Below are positions 10,777-22,260 of a stretch of DNA of 64,000 bases, in pieces. Origin of the DNA: Zygnema cylindricum (Eukaryota; Streptophyta; Zygnematophyceae; Zygnematales; Zygnemataceae). The stretch spans positions 1 to 64,000 of the forward strand of contig JBBHKE010003155.1 in assembly GCA_037447655.1 (NCBI GenBank), in the 5' to 3' direction. Each line of letters begins with the position of its first letter. The first letter of the stretch is position 1. A program made the position numbers and the translations under genes. Under the pieces are notes generated by a model. The model did no database searches and was not told the DNA's origin. It saw only the letters and a program-made list of their open reading frames with translations.

Positions 10777-11543
10777 CCATGTCTATACAAGATGCTTTTG
10801 CTTTTGTCCCTCCTATCCGGTCGCCAAGAATGGACGTAGAATCTTGAGCCCCCTTCATAATAAAAATATTTTTTTATGCGTGATTATTGGATTCTTCCCA
10901 ACGCGACTTGGTTAGCGCACAAGCAGTCGCCTAGGGCAGTGACTAACTGTGCTGGTGCCACGAAGTAGTGAAGTTTTTAGTGAAGGAGAGGAAAGGTGAA
11001 CATGGTGAGAGAGACGCGAGAGACTATGGCGCCTTCGCAAATATTTTATATTTCCGTGAAATGGCATTGTAACCTTTAGACCACTAGAAAAAAAATACGT
11101 ACAAGATGCAAGCGAACAAAAAGAAACAACCGTGTACATTTTCTCATCGTCAAAAACTTTTGAGAATTTTTGACACATGCGAACATGTTTTTCTATTTCT
11201 AAAATTTGTGTTTCTTTATTTAAAACACATCGCCGATGAGTTTTAAGATAAGTTTGACAATGACGTCACAGTGGGTCGAAAAAACACAAGAATACAATTT
11301 GTCGTACTTTCTAAGTTTGAAAATGACCCAAATTCTCCTCTATGTTTTTGCGATTTATTCCTACGTTTGTAACTCTAGCAATTCAAATTTTGAGGAAATG
11401 ACATAAAAAAATCTAACTTTGCCACGCTGGGATGTACCCTAACTCAATGTGCCACAATATGACAAAAATCAAATAAGACAACATTGACTATCGAAAAGAT
11501 GTTTGATACGAACAATAAAATATGGTACGAGCAAAGAAGTTTC
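10777..11543. other. No gene recognised
   Basis: Short frames only. Contains phrases shared with other repeats of the window (TTTTAAGATAAGTTTGA-type and GTGGGTCGAAA-type blocks resembling 10270-10340), so probably further decayed repeats. Confidence 0.5.
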
Positions 11544-11545
11544 TA

Positions 11546-11819
11546 GTGTTTTGTATCCGCAAGGTTTTGTCGATAATCGATGTATTGCACGATGTATTGA
11601 CACTAATGTTATCGCTAATGAAAAACTGATAATATAAGTTTTTTATTGCGATAACACCGGTATCGATAACTATCAGCGATAAATTATACGGTTCGTACCG
11701 TACAATTGTACCGATTATGCCGTAGTACTGAACCGTTGTTGTTTTGGTACACAGAGTACATATCAAATTGTCACACATGGTATACCACGATTTATACACT
11801 CAAAAATATAATACATTAT
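11546..11819 (+). mobile_element. TIR element (GTGTT-TGTATCG family), left part
   Basis: Starts GTGTTTTGTATCCGCAAGG just after a TA dinucleotide. It matches the element at 58596-59076 (GTGTTGTGTATCGGCAAGG), including the repeated GATAATCGAT and GATAACAATCAGCGATAA blocks. It is interrupted at 11819 by a 1.4-kb insertion and resumes at 13215. Confidence 0.75.
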
Positions 11820-13214
11820 TGTCGAGCGTGCCTGGGAACCGGGAGGTTCAGGTAAGATGTCCAAGGAGGTGTGCATGAGAAACCTGCAATCCACCCCAAA
11901 TGCTGATGCTTCTCCGGATCCGTGACAATGCCCATCTCTGTTCATTACCCCCCCTTCAAGGATATGCATAGATAGTAGGGAGGAATGGAGTGGAAAAGAA
12001 AAGTACCTTGTACCCCCCCAGATTTCCTGCTACTCCGCTGGAAGCCCATTAAATGCCACACTCCCAGCTACTCTCCAAAGAATAGGAAGGAAATGAGAGT
12101 TGTCCGATCCTTTCCGCAAAAACTCCGGACAAACCCAAAGATGACCACAAGAGTGTGCAAATAACTCCCACGTAGAAATATAGAAATAACAAATATCGGC
12201 TTTTCAGATTAAACAATATCACCTTGCCCCAGAGAATGGAATTAAAGATAGAAATAAATGATAATGGTGAAGCGAATTCACATACCCCGGAGTGCAACGA
12301 TGACCAAACTCAGCAGAAGAAAACCTCTCCCAATGGCCCCGAAGACCGGTATGAGTCTCCCTCACCCCTCGCGGTTCCACTGCAAGGATCCGACAAGACT
12401 CTTCTTAGTTTCAAACAGCGAAAGTCCAAACCGCCCAAAAGAGGAGATAGTGCCAACTACCCAGCCGTGCTACGGTCTCCACAAAAGACAATCCAAAACA
12501 AAGATGGCAATAGAGTCAACGACACAATGAAACCGTTCTCCAACAAAAAGATTGATTTAATTCTTTGGGGGTTTTCTCAGGAGACAGTAGTGAAAAGCAA
12601 CCTGTCTCCTTCGGCCCCAAAGTGCCTTATACAACCAGAGTTTGTCCTACTGCAAGTTCCAAAGTCAAAGCAATGTGACAAGCCAATTAGCGGCCAGCAA
12701 TTGTTATCGTACGGACATAAGACAAAACAGACTGTACTACACTCAGGGCTAAAAGTTAGACGACTGGTCCCGGCTGGATTAGTGGCTGGGGGTCCTCCTA
12801 TGATACACAAAATGTTAACAAAGTTCTGACTCGACGTGAAACCGCCTAACTTTGACCCGAAGTCATTAATGCTTTGCCCGGCTGTTGGGCCTAAACTAAC
12901 ATCCTACTGACAGCTAACAATAGGATCTACTGGATAATCCCAAAGGTTACGTGTCGTTCTCTAATGTATCCCTCGACTAGAGCTACATAGAACACACAAT
13001 ATAATGGAGCAGACGCTTTGCACCGGACTAACTCCGCCGTTCCGCCTCCGTTTCAGGTGAACTAAATTGCGTAGGGCTCCGGAGTGAAAATATAAAGATC
13101 TGATCCGGCTAGTTGTCCTCTGCCTTCTCCGTACGCTAGAGTCCGTACAAAATGGAATGAGGCCCCGGAATTCCTGGGAGTGCAAATGTGCCGAAGACGC
13201 ACACAAGCTTGACA
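11820..13214 (-). mobile_element. Candidate solo LTR inside the TIR element
   Basis: A 1395-bp insertion with TGTCGAGC at one end and CTTGACA at the other, i.e. TG...CA termini on either strand. It is flanked by TTAT on both sides (11816-11819 and 13215-13218; the wider direct repeat is ACATTAT). On the minus strand a TTTATATTTTC motif lies about 130 bp from the TG end, as in an LTR promoter. A 201-aa frame at 12224-12829 has no recognisable domain and overlaps other frames. No internal retroelement genes are present, hence solo LTR. An unrelated non-autonomous element is the alternative. Confidence 0.45.
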
Positions 13215-13378
13215 TTATAATATAAATTACTATTGCATAAAGTACTATGTTTTTGCCACTTATCGGCGATAATGGATGTGTTTGTCTCGAAGCGATATAT
13301 CAGGACCCTTGCCAGTTCGTAAAAGATAACTATCGATATCGGTGTTATCCCGATAAGTTTATTGTCGATACATAACAC
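13215..13378 (+). mobile_element. TIR element (GTGTT-TGTATCG family), right part
   Basis: Continues the alignment with 58930-59076 (CCACTTATCGGCGATAA, GAAGCGATATATCAGGAC) and ends CGATACATAACAC. Read inversely this end is GTGTTATGTATCG, the partner of the left TIR at 11546. The Copia element at 13379 inserted exactly here: AACAC is duplicated and the TA that should follow the TIR is found at 19706. Confidence 0.75.
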
Positions 13379-14369
13379 TGTTGAAATTATTAGATTTTAT
13401 GTGGTATTTTCTAGGTCTAAATAGTTCAGTACACAAAGGAAAAGAAAAAGGCGGACAACCTGCCTCCACCTCCTCTCTCTACCCACCATACTTGTTATAG
13501 TCACTGAGGGATAGAGAGGGTGGTTGAGCCATGGCTGTCTGGACTAAAGAGTTACTTAACTCACTCTCAAGAAAAGGTTGAGTCCGGCAGGACTCGAACC
13601 TTCGACCGGCTGAGTGCGGCGTAGCCGTTAGCTCTAACTAGTCTGTCGTAGAAGTCCGTTAGGAGATATAGGGTTCGATATTTATTTAAACTATTGTATG
13701 GCACCGAAATCAATTAACTGGAATTTGAACGAACAAGCATAGAACTTGTTAAAATTTAGTGCGGACGTCATTTCGCACGAAACAAATGAATCGGACATTT
13801 ATTTCGACGGTCGACATTTAATGTCGGATTTAATCCAACGGCACATATCATCGCCGAGATCGCAGAATGGTCACTTTGGCTTTTATGGACGTGGCATGAC
13901 TTGGCACTGCGTGGAAGGATGACATTCGGTCGCGGGAATTCCAAGAACATACAGACGAGTTGAAAAGTGACACGCGTCCACTCAGTGGCCTTGTCGTACA
14001 CAGGCCGTACAGAAAAGACATCGGCCGTAGTACATTTCTGTACTTTACAGTCATATGATTGGTTCATACACCAGAAGATAGGGGTTGTGAGAGGGGTTTA
14101 GGACTAAGGAAATTTGGTAGGCAGTCACCTCTCTCTAAGAGAGCTTTGTATAAAATTGGCATTTTTGCCGGCTCATAACTTATCGCTTCGTCGGGCGTTT
14201 TCAGAAATTCTTTTTCCTACGGACTCAAGGGAGTCTAAGCAACACAGGGTACAGTCACATTGTTTACTTGTCTGCTTGGGTACGAGTGGTTGTCATTGGT
14301 ATTGGGTTAGTTAATAACTATCGAGAGGCTTCTTCAATTTTGTAGTCCAATGGAGGACACATAATTGCA
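13379..14369 (+). repeat. 5' LTR, 991 bp
   Basis: TGTTGAAATT...AATTGCA. Contains an antisense tRNA-T-arm-like block near 13580-13600 and a CT-rich block near 13470. The 3' LTR has the same length. Homologous partial copy at 2721. Confidence 0.9.
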
Positions 14370-14382
14370 GGTTATGGGCCCA
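14370..14382 (+). promoter_or_regulatory. Primer binding site complementary to tRNA-iMet anticodon region
   Basis: GGTTATGGGCCCA begins at the first base after the LTR CA. Initiator tRNA-Met contains GGGCCCAUAACC in its anticodon stem-loop, so 13 bases are complementary. Drosophila copia and yeast Ty5 are known to prime from such a cleaved half tRNA. Here the mechanism is inferred from the match alone. Confidence 0.8.
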
Positions 14383-15487
14383 TCCTTTAGGGTGCCCACC
14401 TTCAATGGATCTGGGTTCATCTATTGGGAAGCCATGATGATGGGAGCTTTGTACGAAAAACGATACTGGGGTAACGTCAGTTGACAAGTGAAACGTCCAC
14501 CTTTGGGAACTCTACAAGGATTTGGAGGAGAAAGGTTTCTTGCAGCAACGGCTCCCTCAACGGAGGAGGCAGATGATGGGGACAGTAGTGTGTCCGAAAA
14601 AGGGAAAGGGAAGGAGACATTCCTCACTCCTATTGCCACAGTACCGGGAGCACGACCGTGAAGACCGCGGAGAACGTTATCAAATGTGGGAGGATGTAAA
14701 CATGGCTGCCAAAAACTTCATTCTGAGGTACCTCACTCAAGCTTTGGCCACCTTTCATCTTCACATTTACAAGGCCGAGGAGTTGTGGGTGAGTTTGGTG
14801 GAGATCTATAGAGTTGGAACTATTCAGGAGCTCCAGTTGGTTGAGCAGAAGCTAGTGAGTTACATTTAGAAAAAAAAAAAGATGTTAGATTACCGTAATG
14901 ATCTTTCTTGTTTGTATATGGAGATGGAAAGTGTCGGGTGGACAAGTACAATGAAAATGAAAGTCAACTCTCTTATCATGAAGCTACCAAATGAGTACAA
15001 GAACATAGTGTACCGAGTAGTAGAAATGCCTGATAGTTCATGGAAATGGAACATAGTGGTCCGGATGATACTTGTGCAGGAAAACACAATGGAGATAAGG
15101 AGAGGAGGAAAGAGCATTCAAGCTCTAACAACAGGTGGGGACCGATGGGGGAAGGACTTGAAGAAAGCGTACAAAGGGGAAAGAGATCATTCTGGAGGAC
15201 CGAGGCCCCCAAAGGGTCTTACTCATTTTTGCAAAAAGTTGGGAAACTTCATAGAACATTGTGTCAAGCTGTCAGCGCTAAGGCTCCAACAGAACCGTGG
15301 AGGGAGTTCTTTCAGAGGGAAGAAAAAGGCAATTGTGGTCACAAAAGTGAAAGGAGAAATCGAGGACGAGTCCTCGAAGGAGGATTGGGAGCTTCATCTT
15401 GACGAGAGTCTGGAGGAGAAGGAGATCCCTTGGAGACAAAAGTGTGCCCTTGGAGCAATTCGGGAAGCGCCACAGGAAAGGTGGATC
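14383..15487 (+). pseudogene. gag of half-tRNA Copia element
   Basis: Homology starts at VPTFNGSGFIYWEAMMMGAL (about 14397) and continues after a frame change with FILRYLTQALATFHLHIYKA (14710 on). A TAG at about 14867 followed by a run of A, then a new frame (14882-15496), breaks it. A basic region and a knuckle-like FCKKLGNFIEHC near 15230 precede an acidic stretch and the protease. The product would be the capsid protein. Confidence 0.8.
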
Positions 15488-15860
15488 ATTGACTAAGGTG
15501 CATCCATGCATATGTGCCGTGATAAGGAACTCTTCACTAAGCTAAGAAAGATCCCTACTGTAGAGATAGAGTATGGGGATGGGAGAGTGGTTACTACAGA
15601 TCTAGTGGGGTCAGTAGATCTGCAAGTCTTACTGGAGGGTAAGACTTCTTTACTAACTTTCTCAGATGTACTCTACATTCCTCAGCTGAGTAAAAATCTT
15701 GTCTCTACTTCTGTGTTAGATGACAAAGAGTTTGATACCTTCACTAGAAAGGGAGTCTTTACAGCTAAGTATGGGGATGAAGTTTAATTCACGGCAGATA
15801 AGGGTAGACCACGAATGTTTAGGCTTAACCTGAGTAATGAAAAGAAAAATGCTTACTATG
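15488..15860 (+). pseudogene. Copia protease with stop in the active site
   Basis: The frame reads RWIID, then TAA, then GASMHMCRDKELFTKLRK, so the Ser of the DSG catalytic motif is replaced by a stop at 15494-15496. The rest of the domain is well kept (EIEYGDGRVVTTDLVGSVDL, then YIPQLSKNLVSTSVLDDKEF). A further TAA is at 15785. Confidence 0.85.
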
Positions 15861-16893
15861 TTGGTGTTTCTAAGTTGATGATTTGGCATAAGCGGTTGGG
15901 GCATGTGCATTTTGATAGGTTGAGGGAAATGAAAAAACTTGGGGTAGTAGAAGGCATTTAGTTTGGGGATAATGAAATGATGGATGATTGTAGTGGCTGT
16001 GCTCAAGGTAAGGCTCACAGACTTCCCTTTCCCAAAGCCGCCACATATAGAGGGAGAAAGTACTAGATTTGGTCCACACAGATATTTGGGGATTTGCAAA
16101 AGTACCTTCGGTTGGAGGAAAGTGGTTTATGTTGACAATAACAAATGACTGGTCTAGATACTCTAGAGTGTATTTCCAAAAAACAAACTCTAAAACATCA
16201 ACTTACTTCAAAGTATATAAAGCTTGGAGTGTGAAGTTGCAAGAAACCCCCATTAAGAGAATAAAGAGTGATAATAAAGGGTAATATACCTCCAACCAGT
16301 TTGAGGAATATCTAAGAGATGAGAAAGTGCACCATCAAAAAACTGTACCATATAACCTGGAACAAAATAGGGTAGCTGAGAAGTTGAATCGAACACTAGG
16401 AGATAGTGCATGCAGTATGTTAGTCGACAAGAAAATAAGAAAGAGATTTTGGGCAGAGGCAATGATGTGTGCCAACTACATTAAGAATAGTGTCCTTACC
16501 TCAGTTGTAAAGGGAGTGACACCTTATGAGAGATGGTTTGGAAGGAAACCAGGTATCTCACACCTTAAAGTGTTCCGTAGCGAAGTTTACAGTATTGACA
16601 CAGATAGGAAAAACTTGAAACTAGATGCTAAGGGAAAACCTGGATACTTTGTGGGATATGATGAGGATGTTAAGAGGTATACAGTCTATGACTTAGCAAA
16701 GAAAGATATCAATCTGGTCAAACACCTAGTTGTCATGGATGAAAGGAAGTCATTTGACCCTTTCAAATATACAAAGAAGATAAGAATCAGATTTCAGTCC
16801 GAAAATGAGGAGAACTCTGTCGTTCCCAAAAGGGACATGAGTGAAACTGTGATTGCAGACTCAAGGGAGATCCGAGATACAGAAGACTCATAG
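15861..16893 (+). pseudogene. Copia integrase
   Basis: GAG-pre-integrase MIWHKRLGHVHFDRLREMKK is followed by CSGCAQGKAHRLPFPK. A frameshift near 16060 leads to HTDIWGFAKV, then ITNDWSRYSRVYF. Next comes IKSDNKG with a stop where GGEY is expected, then RVAEKLNRTLGDSACSMLVD and the C-terminal FWAEAMMCANYIKNSVLT. The D,D,E core is recognisable: first Asp in HTD, Glu in VAEKLN. The enzyme would insert the cDNA into the genome. Confidence 0.85.
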
Positions 16894-16911
16894 GAAACCT
16901 CACATACTCCT

Positions 16912-18696
16912 ATGGACTTCAACGAGATACAAGAAGTGGGACAAGAACCGGCTTCCATGGACTGGGGAGCCGATGAGACTAAGAGGAGAAATCCTAGGCT
17001 TCCATCCATTCCAGCTTCGCAGTTTGAGGGAGGGAGAAAGAGAAACAAAATGATACAAGAAAAACAGGCCGCTCATAAGGTAACTAAGCTATCTCACCCA
17101 GATGAGCCTCTGTCTTACTCAAAGGCAGTGAATAGTCCAAAGAAAGAAAGATGGATTAGAGCCATAAATGATGAGATGGCCTCCATCATCGAAGCAAATA
17201 CTTAGGAACTAGCGGTTTGTCCTCCAAACAGAAAACCTATTGGGTATAAATGGGTATTTAAACTAAAACTAAACCTAGATAATACCATTGAGAGATGTAA
17301 CGCTGGATTGGTAGCCAAGGGGTTCACCCAAAAGGAGGGGATTGACTATGAGGAGACCTTTGCTCTAGTTGTTCGGTTCCCATCAGTGAGGATTCTCCTT
17401 AGTCTGGCAGTAGCGGAAGACATGGAAATACACCAGATGGATATTAAGACTGCTTTTATTAATGGTGAGTTAGAGGAAGAAATTTTCATGAGGCAGCACG
17501 AGGGGTTCGTGGAGGAAGGAGAAGAGAGCAAAGTCTGCAGGCTCATAAAGTCTTTTTAAGGACTGAAGCAAGCTCACTGACAATGGAATAAGAAACTTCA
17601 TGAGTTTCTCACCAATTTGGGATACATGCTGATCATCTCTGACTATTCTATATATATGTTTGAAGATGAGAATGGTGTCATTTTTATTGCAATTTATGTG
17701 GATGATATGCTTGTGTTGAGTAAATCTTTGGAAAAGATCAGTAAGTTAAAGAAAGATCTCAAAAGCAAATTTGACATGAAGGATTTAGGGAAGACAAGAT
17801 ATATTTTGGGGATTCAAATAGAGAGAGATAGAGGGAAGAAGATTATCAGACTTACTCAGAAAGAAGCAATAGGTAATATGCTTGAGAAATTCCAAATGGA
17901 AAAGGCTAACAGTCGTACCACTCCCATTGACTTGAAAAAACTTAGTGATGTGAGTGTAGAAGGAGGAGTGATGATCTTAGATGATCAGATGAGTCTAGAG
18001 GAGAGAGAGTTTATGAAGTCTATTCCTTATAGACAGGTCGTAGGAAGTTTAATCTATTTTATGAACTATACCAGGCCGGACATAGCAACAGCACTTGGAG
18101 TACTCAGTAGGAGTCTTAATGATCTTAGGCTGACAGACTGGGAGGCAACCAAGAGAGTCATGAGATATCTGGTGGGAACTAGAGAGTTATGGTTGCATTT
18201 GGGAGGGGAGCACACTGACATCACTACTTGGAGTGATGCCAGTTATGGGGACGCACCTATGAGAAGATGCACTTCAGGGTATGTGTTGTATGTTGGGGAA
18301 GGTGCTTGCTGTTGGAGCAGTAAGCAACAAAAGGTGGTTGCTCAATCTACTATGGAGGCTGAGTACATGGCCTCTTGTTCTGCTGTGAAAGAGTTGATGT
18401 GGGTCAAGTCCTTGTTGCAAGAACTGGGGTATATGAAGGAGGGAGTGCATGAAGGGTTTTTTGATGATAAAGCTGCCATTGCAATTGCACCTAATCTAAA
18501 ACATCATTTTAAGGCCAAACATATGGACATAAGATTGAGTTTTGTAAGAGAAAAAGTTGAGAATAAGATTGTGAATCTTGTATATAGATCGGATGAGGAA
18601 ATGGTGGTTGATTTGATGACAAATCCGGTACCTTCTCCCAAGTTAAAATATTGCAGAGAAAAGTGTGGATTAAAACTGAAGTTAAAGTTAGACTAG
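16912..18696 (+). pseudogene. Copia reverse transcriptase and RNase H
   Basis: RT begins with KERWIRAINDEM, then GYKWVFKLKLNLDNTIERCN. It continues as HQMDIKTAFINGELEEEIFM and has the polymerase active site IAIYVDDMLVL near 17690. RNase H follows (STMEAEYMASCSAVKELMWV, then HHFKAKHMDIRLSFVREKV). Stops interrupt RT at about 17203, 17557 and 17578. From 17617 to 18696 a 359-residue frame is fully open. It ends 14 bp before the 3' LTR. Confidence 0.9.
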
Positions 18697-18709
18697 AAAA
18701 TAAAGGGAG

Positions 18710-19700
18710 TGTTGAAACTATTAGATTTATGTGGTATTTTCTAGGTCTAAATAGTTCAGTACACAAAGGAAAATAAAAAGGCGGACAACCTGCCTCCACC
18801 TCCTCTCTCTACCCACCATACTTGTTATAGTCACTGAAAGATAGAGAGGGTGGTTGAGCCATGGCTGTCCGGACTAAAGAGTGATTTAAGTCACTCTCAA
18901 CAAAAGGTTGAGTCCGGCAAGACTCGAACCTCCGACCGGCTGAGTGCGGCGTAGCCGTTAGCTCTAACCAGTCTGTCGTAGAAGTCCGTTAGGAGATATA
19001 GGGTTCGATATTTATTTAAACTATTGTATGGTACCGAAATCAATTAACTGGAATTTGAACGAACAAGCATAGAACTTGTTAAAATTTAGTGCGGACGTCA
19101 TTTCGCACGAAACAAATGAATCGGACATTTATTTCGACGGTCGACATTTAATGTCGGATTTAATCCAACGGCACATATCATCGCCGAGATCGCAGAATGG
19201 TCACTTTGGCTTTTATGGCCGTGGCATGACTTGGCACTGCGTGGAAGGATGACATTCCGTCGCGGGAATTCCAAAAACATACAGACGAGTTGAAAAGTGA
19301 CACGCGTCCACTCAGTGGCCTTGTCGTACATAGGCCGTACAGAAAGGATATCGGTCATAGCACCTTTTTGTACTTTATAGTCATATGATTGGTTCGTACT
19401 TTAGTAGATACGGGTTGAGAGAGGGGTTTAGGACTTAGGAAATTTGGTAGGCAGTCACCTCTCTCTAAGAGAACTTTGTATAAAATTGACATTTTTGCCT
19501 GCTCATAACTTATCGCCTGGTTGGGCGTATTCAGAGATTCTTTTTCCTACGGACTCAGGGGAGTCTATGTTGCACAAGGGTACAGTCAATTTTTTTGCTT
19601 GTTTGCTTGGGTAGCAGTGGTTGGCATTCGAAGTGTGTTAGTTAATAACTATCTAGAGGCTTCTTAGATTTTGTAGTCCAATGGAGGACACAGAATTGCA
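18710..19700 (+). repeat. 3' LTR, 991 bp
   Basis: Starts TGTTGAAACT after the purine tract and ends GAATTGCA at 19700, followed by the target duplication AACAC and the TA that belongs to the older TIR element. Confidence 0.9.
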
Positions 19701-19707
19701 AACACTA

Positions 19708-21620
19708 CAAATTTCAGCGACCAAAGCAACAATTCTCGTCGGCAAATTACACCGACACCGACTTAAAGCGCAAAAAATATTGTTTTAACTGTTCGTCATA
19801 TTATATTTTTTCGGCAGCTATATTACAAATTCACAAGTTATGTATGCAAATATTTTGGTTGTTGTGAATTTGTGACGTAGATTGACAAAGAGGAGCCAGG
19901 TTGTAATTTCAAATTTGTACTATTCCGTATCGGTGATTTTCCTAATGACGACAAGTATTATAAATGTTAAGACTATGGGTACGGAGGCCGATTTTTTTAG
20001 AGGAATTATCGCTGATAAATGTTATGGGGGGCAAAGGCATCTCAACCAACCGAAGGGGAGAAGAGGTATTGTTTTGGAAAATAAATATACCTTGGCGTAT
20101 TATAATTTTTATACGAACTACAAAAATGTACTTATAAAGTATGGACCGATAATTTTTGAATCTTGATAGGTCTAAAAAAACACATATCGATTGTCAATTA
20201 AAGGATACAAACACAAAACACTACAAATTTACACATAAAATAAAAGGGGAGATTACTTTATGAACCGCTCTTAGTACTATATTTAGGTTCAATGGCTTAA
20301 TGGCCATGAAACATTAACGCTACTTTATACATTTAACATTGATTTGGATGCAACATTGTGGTACTGTACCGTCAATGTTGTGTATTGAGAGCCTCTTGCC
20401 AGTAATACATATGTAGGTTTTTTTGGCATACCAATAATCAATAAATCGATTTGTATATCAATAAGTCTAATGTTCCTACAAAATTACGCTTTATCGCAAT
20501 GAGTTATCTGGACGATAAATATTACAACAACCTTAATATATTTGTAGGGAACGGATTGTAAAAAGAATTTCAAAACCTCCCCTTTGTGATACTTTTGCAC
20601 TTTTCTACACTTTATTTTTGTACATTATTTTTACGAATCCCCACCCCCACTTGATGCATCGCGATGAATTTTTGGTAGTCGAGGAGCAATATTATAGACC
20701 TCCTCACCACTTGATATTTTGAAATATGGAAATTGGATTCACCATGGTATAATATTATTGACACAAAACACAATATATCATGTGCACATGTTTGAACATG
20801 TGAGAACAGGTTTATGTACACTATTTAATAAATGTATAAGTCCGTGTTGTTGACACTAATTCAAGTGTATGTCGATTAATCTAAAGGAAAAAATGTTATT
20901 ATTAATACTATTTTGGGTTTGAGGATGAAAATACAGGGGCGCCCAATTAATATTATTATCAATGATAACGATTCGCTTTGTAGCGTTCCCCTCTCCTTTT
21001 TCACATAATGAAACATGACAATAATGATATAAATTGAAAGATCTTGTTTTTAATTTATTTCTATTACGTTATCGGTGTAGTTTGATGACAGACTGAGTGA
21101 TAAAAGACAAAAAAATAAGCAAGGAACCATGGCGGGAAGTTTTCAAATTAGTGGTTTTTACCCTATCATAAGTGAGTATGACGCTGCAATGTCACAAAAC
21201 CTTTGGGCGTGTCCGCATGTGACCGTAACTTCACGAACTTACTTTATGTTTTAACGAAGGTTTTGCGTGCACGGCATTCAAATGTCTCGATGCTTAGAAG
21301 TGAAATTGGTAATGAATTTTGTGACGATCGTAGAAGTCGATGATGCATGCATCGGTTGTCAAAGTTTTCAATGTTTGCAACGGTTCTCAACATCTACAAT
21401 CTGTTTTGTTTTTTTGTAACTGCCTATGTTGTCGCATGTCTTTGCATGACATTTTAGATGCACAACCTTCCAACCGTTTTGATGGGTGAAGAAGACGCCA
21501 TTGCCTCTGCGTCTCCTGTCTAGTCATCGTGAAATGATATCGAATTCTAGAGGCCCCAGCAAAAAAAAAAAGAATGAATGGAAATGGACAAAAAAAAATT
21601 GTGTACTTTATCGTCTGTAA
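19708..21620. other. No gene recognised
   Basis: AT-rich intergenic DNA. The longest frame (19882-20166) has no recognisable domain. Near 21205-21290 a terminus of the CATGGGGACAC family occurs (GCGTGTCCGCATGTGACC), and at 21430-21480 a foldback-like arm. Nothing else can be supported. Confidence 0.5.
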
Positions 21621-21627
21621 TAGTGTA

Positions 21628-21851
21628 CACCGTGAATCACTATTAGCGTCAATATTTTTTTCGCCTCTTAAAACACCTTTTCTTCGTACACACTTGTCGG
21701 ATTGTTGATCTGACAGCTGCAATTGAAAGGTATAATTCTCAAATTCCAATTGGCGGTCGCAAATTGAAAATCGGACAATTGTGTACGGAGATGTGTACAT
21801 AGATGTTTAAAGTGGCGGAAAAAATATTAACGCTATTAGCGATACATGGTG
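21628..21851. mobile_element. MITE, CACCG-TIR family
   Basis: 224 bp, starting CACCGTGAATCACTATTAGCG and ending CGCTATTAGCGATACATGGTG, with TA on both sides. The core carries AACACCTTTTCTTCGTACAC and its rough inverse. Same core as the copies at 28778, 29401 and 63517. Confidence 0.85.
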
Positions 21852-22086
21852 TACTTTACTTTTTGTTTTCGTCTGAAACTTCACTTTTCATTTTCGTACT
21901 TTTCATTTTCGTCTGAAACAGTCAGAAACTTTTGAAAATTGAAATCCTTTGAGACGTGCGAAGCTATTTTAATATTTGAGGAGCAGCGATACTTAATTTA
22001 AAGCACACATCTCACAACTTGTTTTAATTGAAGTTTGAAGACGTGACATGATGTGGCCGTCGGACGACAACATGTAGTACATTTTA

Positions 22087-22260
22087 AAGGCGTGTCCCCA
22101 TGTAACCGAAACTTTGAAACGTTATTTTGGATTTTAGCGCATATTTTAAGGTGTACTTTTCAAAGTGTGCCTATGTCAATCGTTACTTGCGCGTTCATTA
22201 CTTCGAATATGTGACAGTTGTATATGTCTAAAAAATGTGTGACAGTCTACAAAACGAAAT
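22087..22260 (+). repeat. CATGGGGACAC-family repeat terminus
   Basis: GCGTGTCCCCATGTAACCG, then TTTTGGATTTTAGCGCATATTTT, then AAGTGTGCCTATGTC. Same order as at 9926, 21209 and 43992, and inverted at 23700-23900 and 63170-63300. Confidence 0.65.

Larger units (their letters stand above)
13379..19700 (+). mobile_element. Complete-length Copia retrotransposon, half-tRNA primer type
   Basis: Two 991-bp LTRs (13379-14369 and 18710-19700) flank gag-protease-integrase-RT-RNase H in Copia order. The target duplication AACAC is at 13374-13378 and 19701-19705. The polypurine tract is AAAGGGAG at 18702-18709. The primer site GGTTATGGGCCCA matches the anticodon stem-loop region of initiator tRNA-Met, not its 3' end. 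Several nonsense codons and frameshifts make it non-autonomous now. By eye the LTRs differ at a few percent of positions, with more differences in the last third, so the insertion is not recent. Confidence 0.9.

Noticed and set aside
12224-12829. 201-residue open frame
   Set aside because: No recognisable domain and overlapping open frames on both strands inside a candidate solo LTR; not enough to call a gene.
13571-13645. Functional tRNA gene on the minus strand
   Set aside because: Only the T-arm/B-box is good; acceptor and D arms do not pair convincingly and the block is repeated in both LTRs.
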